This document shows, one piece after another, positions 7,278 through 14,345 of a stretch of DNA of 18,021 bases (the stretch's first letter is position 1; every line of letters starts with the position of its first letter). Source of the stretch: Alphaproteobacteria bacterium (GTDB taxonomy: Bacteria > Pseudomonadota > Alphaproteobacteria > RF32 > CAG-239). The stretch spans positions 1-18,021 of the forward strand of contig CAAFZY010000036.1 of assembly GCA_900767645.1 (NCBI GenBank), read 5' to 3'. The position numbers and the translations under genes are program-made. A model generated the notes under the pieces. The model saw nothing but the letters and a program-made list of their open reading frames with translations, searched no databases and was not told the DNA's origin.

Positions 7278-8807
7278 TTATTTTTCCAACAATGATTTGC
7301 CGGTCATCTCTTGCGGCTGTTTGATATGCAACAAGTCAAGCAAGGTTGGCGAAACATCGGCCAATCTGCCGTTTTTCAAGCCTTTTACTTCTGCCGGAGC
7401 ATTGTATAAAACCGCTTGAACTTTACCGACCGTGTGGGCGGTATAAGGTTGACCGGTGGTTTCGTCAACCATTTTTTCAACATTGCCGTGGTCGGCGGTT
7501 ACAAACAACACGCCGCCGGAGTCTTTAATGGCTTTCATAACTTTACCCAAGCAGTCATCAACTGCGGCAACCGCTTTTAACGCCGCCGGCATAATTCCGG
7601 TGTGTCCGACCATATCGCCGTTGGCAAAATTACAAATAATTACGTCAAAGCGCTTATTTTCAATGGCGTCGACCAACTTTTCGGTAACTTCATAAACGCT
7701 CATTTCCGGTTTAAGGTCATAAGTGGCAACTTTCGGACTCGGAATTAAAATACGACTTTCTCCTTTAAACTCGCGTTCTTCGCCGCCGTTAAAGAAAAAG
7801 GTTACATGCGCGTACTTTTCGGTTTCGGCAATACGCAATTGGGTTAAACCATTCTCTGACACAACCTCGCCGAAAATGTGAGTTAAAGCCTCCGGCGCAA
7901 ACAAAGTTTTCATAAAGCGGTTGTGATCAACCGAGTATTCCGCCATGCCGACGGATATTGCAAATTTAACGGTTTTTCGGCGGGCGAATCCGGTAAACTC
8001 GGCATCAGAAAGCGCATACAAAATTTCACGCGCGCGATCAGCTCTGAAGTTAGCCATCAGCACGGCATCACCGTCTTTGGCGCCCTGATAATCACCGATT
8101 ACGCACGGCACAACAAATTCATCATTAACGCCGGCGGCATAAGAAGCTTTAATTGCCTCATCAACCGTGGCATAACGTTTGCCGGTTGCCGAAACAATAT
8201 TGTTGTAAGCGTTTTCAACTCTATCCCAACGCTTGTCGCGATCCATAGCATAAAAACGACCCGACAAAGTAACAATTTTAACATTAGCCATATCTTTAAC
8301 GGCATTATTAAATTCTTGCAGAAAACCGGCGGCAGAAGTCGGCGGAGTGTCGCGTCCGTCTAAAAAGGCATGAACATTAACTTTAATGCCGTTATCGTTT
8401 AAAATACGAGCCAGCGCCACAATATGATTTTGGTGCGAGTGAACGCCGCCCGGCGACATCAAACCCATTAAGTGGCAAGCTCCGCCGGTAGATTTTAAGG
8501 TTTTAATTAAATCAAGCAAAACCGGATTTTTTTCAAGTTCGTGATCGGCAATAGCTTTATCAATACGCGGCAAATCTTGCATTACAACGCGTCCGGCGCC
8601 AAGATTCATATGTCCGACTTCAGAATTACCCATTTGTCCTGCCGGCAAGCCCACATCAAGCCCTGAGGTTTCAACGAAAGCGTGCGGACAGTTTTTAATG
8701 AGGCTGTGCCAATTAGGTGTATGACCTTCTTCAATGGCGTTATCTTGAGTGATTTTCTCCCGATAGCCCCAGCCGTCAAGAATAAGTAACATTACAGGTT
8801 TTTGCAT
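7278..8807 (-). CDS. gpmI: 2,3-bisphosphoglycerate-independent phosphoglycerate mutase
   Basis: Interconverts 3- and 2-phosphoglycerate in glycolysis/gluconeogenesis through a phosphoserine intermediate, using two Mn ions. At 509 residues it is full length. Asp11 in LILDGWG, the nucleophile Ser62 in GNSEVGHMNLGAG, the substrate-binding HAFLDGRDTPP, and the metal site VTADHGNVEKM are all intact. The start at 8807 is chosen over an in-frame ATG at 8831 because AAAGGA (8820-8815) lies 7 nt upstream and because MQKPVMLLILDGWG is the usual family N-terminus. It is the first gene of the operon with envC, ctpA and rppH. A TATAAT (8856 to 8851) about 45 bp upstream is a likely -10. This is one of two carbohydrate-metabolism enzymes in the window; the other is the ADP-dependent kinase at 11538-12932. 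Confidence 0.97.
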   Translation of the reverse strand: MQKPVMLLILDGWGYREKITQDNAIEEGHTPNWHSLIKNCPHAFVETSGLDVGLPAGQMGNSEVGHMNLGAGRVVMQDLPRIDKAIADHELEKNPVLLDLIKTLKSTGGACHLMGLMSPGGVHSHQNHIVALARILNDNGIKVNVHAFLDGRDTPPTSAAGFLQEFNNAVKDMANVKIVTLSGRFYAMDRDKRWDRVENAYNNIVSATGKRYATVDEAIKASYAAGVNDEFVVPCVIGDYQGAKDGDAVLMANFRADRAREILYALSDAEFTGFARRKTVKFAISVGMAEYSVDHNRFMKTLFAPEALTHIFGEVVSENGLTQLRIAETEKYAHVTFFFNGGEEREFKGESRILIPSPKVATYDLKPEMSVYEVTEKLVDAIENKRFDVIICNFANGDMVGHTGIMPAALKAVAAVDDCLGKVMKAIKDSGGVLFVTADHGNVEKMVDETTGQPYTAHTVGKVQAVLYNAPAEVKGLKNGRLADVSPTLLDLLHIKQPQEMTGKSLLEK

Positions 8808-8850
8808 TACATTTTCCTTTACTATAAACATTCTGTTTTAAACTTCCTCT

Positions 8851-8879
8851 ATTATATATAAGAAAAGATAAGAGAAAAG
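8851..8879 (-). promoter_or_regulatory. Likely promoter of the gpmI operon
   Basis: The minus strand has a perfect TATAAT (8856 to 8851) within TATATATAAT, roughly 45 nt before the gpmI start. The -35 position at 17-nt spacing reads CTTTTC, which is poor, so the element may rely on the surrounding A/T-rich DNA or an activator. Confidence 0.45.
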
Positions 8880-8930
8880 TATATTTTTTTGAAAATTTTT
8901 TTTGGTGATAATTTTTAGCCGATAAAAAAT

Positions 8931-8961
8931 TTAATTTTCAGCAAATATATTCATCTATAAT
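8931..8961 (+). promoter_or_regulatory. Candidate promoter for the structured RNA
   Basis: A perfect TATAAT (8956-8961) on the + strand is preceded by TTTTCA (8935-8940) at 15 nt or TTAATT (8931-8936) at 19 nt, both imperfect. A transcript from it would start near 8968, about 40 nt before the first stable hairpin of the RNA. A second, weaker option uses TTGCAT (8968-8973) with TAGTTT (8991-8996) at 17-nt spacing. The palindrome CTAAAATATTTTAG (8980-8993) lies in the same place and might be an operator. Confidence 0.4.
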
Positions 8962-9004
8962 TAGCGCTTGCATTTAGGGCTAAAATATTTTAGTTTTGTT
9001 TTAA

Positions 9005-9265
9005 GGCGTAAGATTTTCTTGCGCTCAGCTGACGGACAAGTTCCGCGGCGGGGTTTCACAGCCCTTCCAGACAAACGGTGTGTAGAAGCGCACCGAATCG
9101 GTAGTGATTAAAAAATTTAAGACCATGTCTTAAATTCTACACACCGTATACCCACCTTTGTTATGGTTGGGGTAGCTCGTAATAAGGCGTTGCCGAATAA
9201 GAGCAACATTATTTGTCTGGTGTTTGTGAATGCCCCGACCACTTTGCTTAACAAAGTGGTTTTTT
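9005..9265 (+). ncRNA. Unassigned structured RNA (leader or stand-alone) ending in an intrinsic terminator
   Basis: No reading frame fits here, but base pairing is extensive. A 5' hairpin pairs GCGTAAGA (9006-9013) with TCTTGCGC (9017-9024), and CGGA/TCCG (9033-9036/9042-9045) forms a second. A closing helix pairs GGGG and CAC (9050-9059) with GTG and CCCC (9226-9236). Inside it CCAGACAAA (9067-9075) pairs with TTTGTCTGG (9212-9220). That helix encloses three hairpins. CGGTGTGTAGAA (9076-9087) pairs with TTCTACACACCG (9135-9146) and carries two sub-hairpins. TACCC (9149-9153) pairs with GGGTA (9170-9174). GCTC (9175-9178) pairs with GAGC (9201-9204), and GTTGC/GCAAC offers a competing pairing there. 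A terminator follows at 9238-9265. I found no hallmark of tmRNA, RNase P RNA, SRP RNA, tRNA or common riboswitches. A divergent 6S-type RNA cannot be excluded. Confidence 0.65.
9238..9265 (+). terminator. Intrinsic terminator of the structured RNA
   Basis: ACCACTTTG (9238-9246) pairs perfectly with CAAAGTGGT (9252-9260) around the loop CTTAA and runs into six consecutive T residues. On the opposite strand the hairpin is not followed by a T-run, so the signal is + strand only. It ends 30 bp before the lipoprotein start codon. Confidence 0.88.
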
Positions 9266-9272
9266 GTTTAAT
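9244..9272 (+). promoter_or_regulatory. Possible lipoprotein-gene promoter overlapping the terminator
   Basis: TTGCTT (9244-9249), a 17-nt spacer and TTTAAT (9267-9272; five of six matches to the -10 consensus) could form a promoter whose -35 lies inside the terminator hairpin. The start site would be near 9279, a leader of about 17 nt. If it is not real, the downstream gene must depend on read-through of the terminator. Confidence 0.3.
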
Positions 9273-9295
9273 TTAACAAATGTGGGAATATTTCT

Positions 9296-9733
9296 ATGAA
9301 CAAAAAACTTTATTTGATTGCCGCCGCCATGCTTTTAAGCGCGTGCACATCGCTCACCTTTCAAGAAAAACAAGAAATCAGCCGATTAAAATATCAGGGC
9401 ATCAACATTGACCGCGGACCTAACGGTTGGGAAAAACCAAACAGCCCATTAATGGCAGGCGCTTTAAATATTCTGCCGGGAATCGGCAATATGTATTTGG
9501 CCTCAGGCAATGCCGGAGATTCCTCGCAATGGATTTATGCCGCCGGAAATTTGTTACTGTGGCCGATTTCAATATTATGGGGCATTCCGGAAGCCGCGAT
9601 TGACGCCAATACTATCAATCAGCGTGATATGCTTGACTATTTGAAATACGGTAATCAACCAAATTTTTCCGTTCAGCAAGGTATGCGGCGCAGCAATGCC
9701 ATTCGGCAGGCTCCGAACAGATATTATCGCTAA
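9296..9733 (+). CDS. Small outer-membrane-type lipoprotein of unknown function
   Basis: A 145-residue protein with a lipoprotein signal: KK, a hydrophobic stretch and the lipobox L14-S-A-Cys17. The residue after Cys is Thr rather than Asp, which favours sorting to the outer membrane in Gram-negatives. The mature part holds a conserved-looking core of about 60 residues (ALNILPGIGNMYLASGN, then NLLLWPISILWGIPEAAIDAN), moderately hydrophobic and resembling small uncharacterised proteobacterial lipoproteins, followed by a basic, Asn/Gln/Arg-rich tail. A GGGA ribosome binding site lies 8-9 nt before the ATG. The gene directly follows the structured RNA and its terminator. A separate promoter lies between it and the porin gene. 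No function can be assigned. Confidence 0.85.
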   Translation: MNKKLYLIAAAMLLSACTSLTFQEKQEISRLKYQGINIDRGPNGWEKPNSPLMAGALNILPGIGNMYLASGNAGDSSQWIYAAGNLLLWPISILWGIPEAAIDANTINQRDMLDYLKYGNQPNFSVQQGMRRSNAIRQAPNRYYR

Positions 9734-9745
9734 TTTATAAAAAAG

Positions 9746-9774
9746 TTGACATTGAGCCATTAAAAATTTAAGCT
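9746..9774 (+). promoter_or_regulatory. Candidate porin/regulator promoter
   Basis: A perfect TTGACA (9746-9751) is followed after 17 nt by TAAGCT (9769-9774), a weak -10 matching the consensus at three positions. A strong -35 with a weak -10 can indicate a regulated promoter. A start near 9781 gives a leader of about 22 nt before the ATG at 9803, containing AAAGGA (9791-9796). Confidence 0.4.
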
Positions 9775-9802
9775 TTGCCATAAGGATAACAAAGGATTTT
9801 TG

Positions 9803-10912
9803 ATGTTTAACAAGACTTTTTTGTTTTTAACGGCGTTTTTATTGCCAACGGCGGCAAACGCAAGCAACGTTAAATATGAATACGGCGGAGCTTTACGGAC
9901 GGCCGCCGGTTACGCCGACCCTTCCGGTAACTTTTTAAGCGGGCAGAATCGCTTTCATGCGCCGATGAACGGAAATTTAAGCGGAGCCGCAATTTATAAC
10001 TTTAATGATAATACTTCGTTCAAACTCGGTTTAGAGCTTAAAGCCAAAACCGGCAGCAATTCGGATAACTTAAACTTCGGGCATTACGGCGAAGAAGTTT
10101 ACGGCAAACTGCAAACCGCTTACGGCGATTTTTATGTAGGGCAAATGCAAAATCCGGCAGCGTTGCTCGGTGTTGTTCAGCCCAATTTGGCGATTTGGCA
10201 AATCAGCCCGACCGAGGTTGCCGATTTTATGGAAAACCCCAACTGGCAACATCATAACCGCCGCAAATATTACAGCACCTTAACATCAGCGCAAATTAAC
10301 ACTGACGGAAGCTCGTTTAAATTTGCCTACTTTACGCCGGAATTTGCCGGAACGACTCTGGCTTTAGGTTTTACTCCCGAAAATAATGCCAACGACGGAT
10401 TAACTTCAAAGTTTTCGCCTTATTATAATCAAAGCGCTTATCATATTGCGTTATATAATTCGCATGAATTCGGCTTTGCCGATACCGAATTTTATTTGGC
10501 GTATGCTGATTTTAACCACAGTCACCGCGAATACGCCGGAGGAATTTCGGTTTATCGGCGCGGGCTGACCTTGTTTGCCGCTTACCGGCAAACCGAAAGT
10601 TATGACCACGCAATAACCGACACCTCTTTATCCGCCAATCTGCCGGCTTATTATGATGCTTTTCGCAACGGCTTTGCCGTTAGCGGCGGCGCATCGTATG
10701 AGTTTGCTCTTTTGACCTCTGCTTTAAGTTATTTTGAGGCCAAAGCCGATAATCTTCCGGCACGGACGCGGCTTATTACCCTGCATAACAGCATTAAACC
10801 GTACAAGCATTTGGGTTTTTATCTTGGCGGCGGATACGCTGAATTTACCGATGCCGAACATCATGAAAATCGGGGGCCTTTAGTATACGGTGGACTTGAA
10901 ATCAGTTTTTAG
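9803..10912 (+). CDS. Outer-membrane beta-barrel porin
   Basis: A 369-residue exported protein. The ATG at 9803 has AAAGGA 6 nt upstream; a TTG one codon earlier is not needed. The signal peptide ends at about ANA-S (residue 20), followed by a mature N-terminus with alternating strands (VKYEYGGALRTAAGYADPSGNF). The remainder shows repeated amphipathic Tyr/Phe/Gly-rich beta strands (for example YGKLQTAYGDFYVGQMQNP, TEFYLAYADF, LGFYLGGGYAEF). It ends in LVYGGLEISF, the C-terminal Phe used by the BAM machinery. This pattern fits the Gram-negative porin superfamily; substrate preference cannot be read from sequence. The stop codon TAG overlaps the ribosome binding site of the regulator gene, so the two form an operon. 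Confidence 0.88.
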   Translation: MFNKTFLFLTAFLLPTAANASNVKYEYGGALRTAAGYADPSGNFLSGQNRFHAPMNGNLSGAAIYNFNDNTSFKLGLELKAKTGSNSDNLNFGHYGEEVYGKLQTAYGDFYVGQMQNPAALLGVVQPNLAIWQISPTEVADFMENPNWQHHNRRKYYSTLTSAQINTDGSSFKFAYFTPEFAGTTLALGFTPENNANDGLTSKFSPYYNQSAYHIALYNSHEFGFADTEFYLAYADFNHSHREYAGGISVYRRGLTLFAAYRQTESYDHAITDTSLSANLPAYYDAFRNGFAVSGGASYEFALLTSALSYFEAKADNLPARTRLITLHNSIKPYKHLGFYLGGGYAEFTDAEHHENRGPLVYGGLEISF

Positions 10913-10920
10913 GAGTTAAG

Positions 10921-11541
10921 ATGCTAAATTTGCTTATAATTTCAGATAACAGTGTGTTTTGTGATGATTTGCGTTTGCAAATTGAACGATATGCTCCCGA
11001 ATATACGGTTAACGCCGAAGCGGCAACACCGGATATTATTGTTTTAGATGAAAAGCCGGAAATGCTGACCGCAATTAAAGGCAATCACCCGCAAACACCT
11101 ATTTTCATACTGTTAAAAAAAGGCGCGGACAAACCGCCGGCCTCAACTTTTGTTAAGTTTGAAATTAAACCGATTGTGCTTAAAGATTTTATTAACAGCT
11201 TATGTTCTGCCATTAATTTGGCGCTTAACTCTGATGACGGACGCTTAAAATTTAACTGTTACGAATTGCGTCCGTTAAGCAAAGAAATTTATAATTTCAG
11301 AACCAAAGAAAGCATTAAGCTGACCGAAAAAGAAGTGGCAATAGTGCAATATCTTTACAAAATCAAAGGTCGAATCGTAACTAAAACCGAATTGTTGCAA
11401 GAAGTTTGGGGATACAGTCCAGATGTAACCACCCACACCATTGAAACTCATATTTACCGTTTGCGGCAAAAAGTTGAGCACGACAACCCGTCTTCACAAC
11501 TTATTTTGACCGAAGACGGCGGTTATTTACTTAAACGCTAA
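10921..11541 (+). CDS. OmpR/PhoB-type transcriptional regulator with a degenerate receiver domain
   Basis: A 206-residue protein. The C-terminal part (about 128-206) is a clear winged-helix DNA-binding domain: KLTEKEVAIVQYL, TKTELLQEVWGY, the recognition helix region ETHIYRLRQKVE and the wing LTEDGGYLLKR. The N-terminal part is a short receiver-like domain (about 1-100). Asp43 in IIVLD sits at the phospho-acceptor position and Lys83-Pro84 matches the conserved KP. However, the first acidic pair is reduced to Ser8-Asp9, the usual Thr/Ser switch residue is Lys66, and the domain is about 20 residues short. Phosphorylation may be absent. No histidine kinase is adjacent. The gene starts 8 nt after the porin with AGGAG overlapping the porin stop, an arrangement suggesting it regulates the porin or the envelope. 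It ends tail-to-tail over the ADP-dependent kinase gene. Confidence 0.87.
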   Translation: MLNLLIISDNSVFCDDLRLQIERYAPEYTVNAEAATPDIIVLDEKPEMLTAIKGNHPQTPIFILLKKGADKPPASTFVKFEIKPIVLKDFINSLCSAINLALNSDDGRLKFNCYELRPLSKEIYNFRTKESIKLTEKEVAIVQYLYKIKGRIVTKTELLQEVWGYSPDVTTHTIETHIYRLRQKVEHDNPSSQLILTEDGGYLLKR

Positions 11542-12932
11542 AGAGCGCCGACTAAGGATAATGATGAAATTGTATCCCCCATACCGACCAAAGTGAGCGG
11601 TTTTTCAATTAAAATGGTGGGCGCCACAATTAAATCCCAATTACGGAAGCGCCCGATGCCGGTTTGCGCCAAATCATTTTGACCGGTTGCCCATGCCAAA
11701 CTGTCGGCCTCAATCAGCCCGACATCAGAAACCTCGCGCCCTTGCGCCCATAATAAGTTATCAATATTTCCGGTGCCGGCTTTAGCGGCGGCTATGGTGG
11801 CAGCAGTCATCATACCGCGCAAATCAGCTTCGGGCGTAATACGGAAATTTTTATCCTGCAGGGTTATATAAAGTCCGAACATATGCAGCTGTATACGCGC
11901 AACTCCGGTTTTTTCTTTGATTTTTACAAGGCCTGCAAACAAATTTTCAGATGTGGTTTGACGGCGACACTGCTCCGCTAAAGATTCTTCGCCGATTATC
12001 TCCAAAACGTCAATGGTTTCGCGCTCGTTAATACCAAGCGAATCCATTAGCGGAGCCACCTTTTCCACAATCGCTTTACGAATAATTTTGTCTTGAGTTG
12101 AGGCTATTTCCAAATGAAAAATTCCCTCCGGAGATTTTTGTTTCCAAATTTTAATTTCAGGTAAAATCTTGTCAATTAACGTCACGCCGTTATTGTTTGC
12201 TGTTAAGGCATGAAAACCTGACAAAATTACATACTGCATAGGGTGGTTGTGAACATAACGAATAAAATGCTCATCGGTCACCAGTTTTAAATTAAGCGGA
12301 TCATAAGTGGCAATAAAGCGATTAGATTTAGGGCAGCGGAAATTATGCCCTTCAATAGTAAACACATCATTTTTGTTAAACTCAATAATCCAATGAATCA
12401 GCGGAGTTTCGGCCTGACGATTGATAGTATATGCCGGAGCCGGTTCGCCGCTGTCATCAAAAGAGAACAAATTATCTTTTTTTACAAATTGATCTGCTTG
12501 CAATTTGGGTAACGAATTTGTATGAACATACACATTTTTGATTCCGACGGTCGCCAAGGCGTTGGCGACAATTCCTCCCTGCCCGCCGATTTGAAGATGG
12601 TCGTAACCGATTTTTTCATACATCCAGTCGTAAACTGATTTTTCTTCGGTAATCCATTCTTCGGCAATACCTTCCCTAAAGCATTTGAATATACCTTTTA
12701 ACACATCGGCCGGCGAATTGATTTTGGTTTCAGTAACGTTTTCCAAATCAGTCAACGAAAGCCCTTCTTTAGCAACCAATTCAGCAAATTTTTCAATCGA
12801 AATTTTAATCACCGCGTCAATGTTGGCATTAAATGCCGTTGCGGCAGTTTTAATTTGTTTAATTTTTTCAAGTTGAGTGGGAACAACCTGATATTTATTT
12901 TTCCAAATTTGTTTTAATTCCGGTGTATCCAT
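11538..12932 (-). CDS. ADP-dependent phosphofructokinase/glucokinase family sugar kinase
   Basis: A 464-residue member of the ribokinase-fold family of ADP-specific kinases, which use ADP rather than ATP to phosphorylate glucose or fructose 6-phosphate. Supporting features are the N-terminal sugar-binding strand FNANIDAV (34-41), the glycine loop GGQGGIVANAL (116-126), and the C-terminal anion-hole/catalytic motif LVGMGDTISS with Asp453 as the expected base. The length matches archaeal ADP-glucokinases (about 450-460). Glucokinase and phosphofructokinase activity cannot be separated by eye. The family is typical of Thermococcales, methanogens and animals and is scattered in bacteria, so its presence in an alphaproteobacterium is notable. 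AAGGAG lies about 8 nt before the ATG. It starts 21 nt after the HemY-like gene and is probably the last gene of the mic60-hemY unit. Its TAG stop overlaps the regulator's TAA on the opposite strand. Confidence 0.85.
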   Translation of the reverse strand: MDTPELKQIWKNKYQVVPTQLEKIKQIKTAATAFNANIDAVIKISIEKFAELVAKEGLSLTDLENVTETKINSPADVLKGIFKCFREGIAEEWITEEKSVYDWMYEKIGYDHLQIGGQGGIVANALATVGIKNVYVHTNSLPKLQADQFVKKDNLFSFDDSGEPAPAYTINRQAETPLIHWIIEFNKNDVFTIEGHNFRCPKSNRFIATYDPLNLKLVTDEHFIRYVHNHPMQYVILSGFHALTANNNGVTLIDKILPEIKIWKQKSPEGIFHLEIASTQDKIIRKAIVEKVAPLMDSLGINERETIDVLEIIGEESLAEQCRRQTTSENLFAGLVKIKEKTGVARIQLHMFGLYITLQDKNFRITPEADLRGMMTAATIAAAKAGTGNIDNLLWAQGREVSDVGLIEADSLAWATGQNDLAQTGIGRFRNWDLIVAPTILIEKPLTLVGMGDTISSLSLVGAL

Positions 12933-12953
12933 TGCTTTTCTCCTTTTTTTTAT

Positions 12954-14327
12954 TTAATCGTCCTTTGCCGATTTTTCTACATACAAATGCCATTTATATT
13001 CACCGATTGCAGAACATTTATCACAAACCGGACGCCATTTTTTACTTACATGCCCGCATTCAGAGCAAACCCAAACCGAATCATCGGCACAAGAAGCCGT
13101 TTTATTTTTCCAGCTTTGCGCCGCCGCCTCATTTTTATGAAAATGCTTTTCATACTCATAAATAACTTTGGCAATGCGCTTGGTAGCCGGATTATTAATT
13201 AAAAATATTTCAAATTCGCTGCGGGCTTTATTCCAAAATTTGGCTTTGGCATCAAAAACAGCCAAAAGTAAATTATTAAGCGACGGACGTTTACTGTTGG
13301 TTAAAGCCAAACTTTCCATACGCTGAACTCTTTCTGCCGCAGAATCATCTGACCACAGATTTAAATACGCTTCGGCAATTTCGCCGGTAGGGTTGCGGCA
13401 CCAAATACGGCTGAGTACATTTGCCGCCTTGCGGATTTGATTGTCATTTTGCACATAATATTCCGCCAATGCCAACGCTACCGGGACAAGCTCGGGATTA
13501 TATTCGTTGGCCTGCGAGCAATATTTGAAAAAGTTGACCGAATCGCCGGATTGTTTGGCGTTTTCGGCAAGCTGATATAAAGTTACGGCTTTCAGGTATT
13601 TGTATTTATCATCAGGAACAAGCTTTTTTTTATGACCGGAATTTAAAACTTGCAACGCGCCTTCCCAATCGCCTGCTTTAGCGCGTAAATTAAAAGCGCT
13701 TTCAATTACCCAATACAAATCTTGCCGCACTTCAAAGGCTTTATTGGCATTAATTAAGGCTTGTTCAAATTCTTTTTTCTGCATTTGCGCTTCAACCGCC
13801 GCTTTTAAGCTGACCAGTTCCAAATCAGGATTATTCATCAGTTTGGTTGAAAGCTCTTCCATTTTATCAAAGTTTTTTTCGCCTTTATAAATTTTGAGCG
13901 TTAAAACATCAATAATCGTGTCATCGCCGATAAGATTGCGCAACTCTTTTAAGCATTTGCGCGCGGCAGTCATATCGCCGGCAGTAATTGAAGTCATTGT
14001 TTTAAGCAACAACATCATGGAATTGTCGATATCGGCACGATTTAAAACCAACTTATCCGTAATTTTGCCGGTTTTAACATTGCGGGTTTCATTGCCGGAA
14101 AAACGTAAAGCCTCATTAATCTGACCGGCAATCATTTTATGCAATAAAAAATTAAGTCCGTAAATAACGGCAACAAATAACCACAGCCACAAAAGAGCGC
14201 CGGCAAGCGGCAAAACCGCTGATGCTCCGCGCCAGTTAATAACAATGGAGCTGTTTACATCGCCTTCGCGAATCAGCAAAATCAATAACAGACCTATAAT
14301 CCAAAATGTATAAAATTTTTTGTTCAT
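12954..14327 (-). CDS. HemY-like membrane TPR protein with C-terminal zinc ribbon
   Basis: A 457-residue inner-membrane protein. Two N-terminal membrane helices (about 6-24 and 39-63) match the HemY N-terminal module. A long helical region of TPR-like pairs (about 100-400) follows, including AAVEAQMQKKEFEQALINANKAFE and ALALAEYYVQNDNQIRKAANVLSRIW. The tail has a rubredoxin-like tetracysteine ribbon, CSEC and CDKC (Cys421, 424, 435, 438), as in alphaproteobacterial HemY and in LapB. This HemY family is not protoporphyrinogen oxidase; it was named from its place in hem operons and its molecular role is unclear. It lies 18 nt after the Mic60-like gene and 21 nt before the ADP-dependent kinase. 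hemC and hemD, often upstream in this operon, are absent here. Confidence 0.85.
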   Translation of the reverse strand: MNKKFYTFWIIGLLLILLIREGDVNSSIVINWRGASAVLPLAGALLWLWLFVAVIYGLNFLLHKMIAGQINEALRFSGNETRNVKTGKITDKLVLNRADIDNSMMLLLKTMTSITAGDMTAARKCLKELRNLIGDDTIIDVLTLKIYKGEKNFDKMEELSTKLMNNPDLELVSLKAAVEAQMQKKEFEQALINANKAFEVRQDLYWVIESAFNLRAKAGDWEGALQVLNSGHKKKLVPDDKYKYLKAVTLYQLAENAKQSGDSVNFFKYCSQANEYNPELVPVALALAEYYVQNDNQIRKAANVLSRIWCRNPTGEIAEAYLNLWSDDSAAERVQRMESLALTNSKRPSLNNLLLAVFDAKAKFWNKARSEFEIFLINNPATKRIAKVIYEYEKHFHKNEAAAQSWKNKTASCADDSVWVCSECGHVSKKWRPVCDKCSAIGEYKWHLYVEKSAKDD

Positions 14328-14345
14328 TGCCTCTGCCGCAATATA

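Noticed and set aside
8808..8831. Eight-residue N-terminal extension of gpmI from ATG 8831
   Set aside because: The AAAGGA site is placed for the ATG at 8807, and family members start at MxKPVxLLILDGWG.
9005..9265. Permuted alphaproteobacterial tmRNA, RNase P RNA, SRP RNA or a known riboswitch
   Set aside because: I found no T-arm/CCA and tag codons, no conserved RNase P core strings, no SRP GGAAGG-AGCAG tetraloop region and no B12, TPP, FMN or glycine consensus. A covariance search is still needed for a firm exclusion.
9800..9802. TTG one codon before the porin ATG as start
   Set aside because: The AAAGGA spacing favours ATG 9803, and the signal peptide is complete from there.
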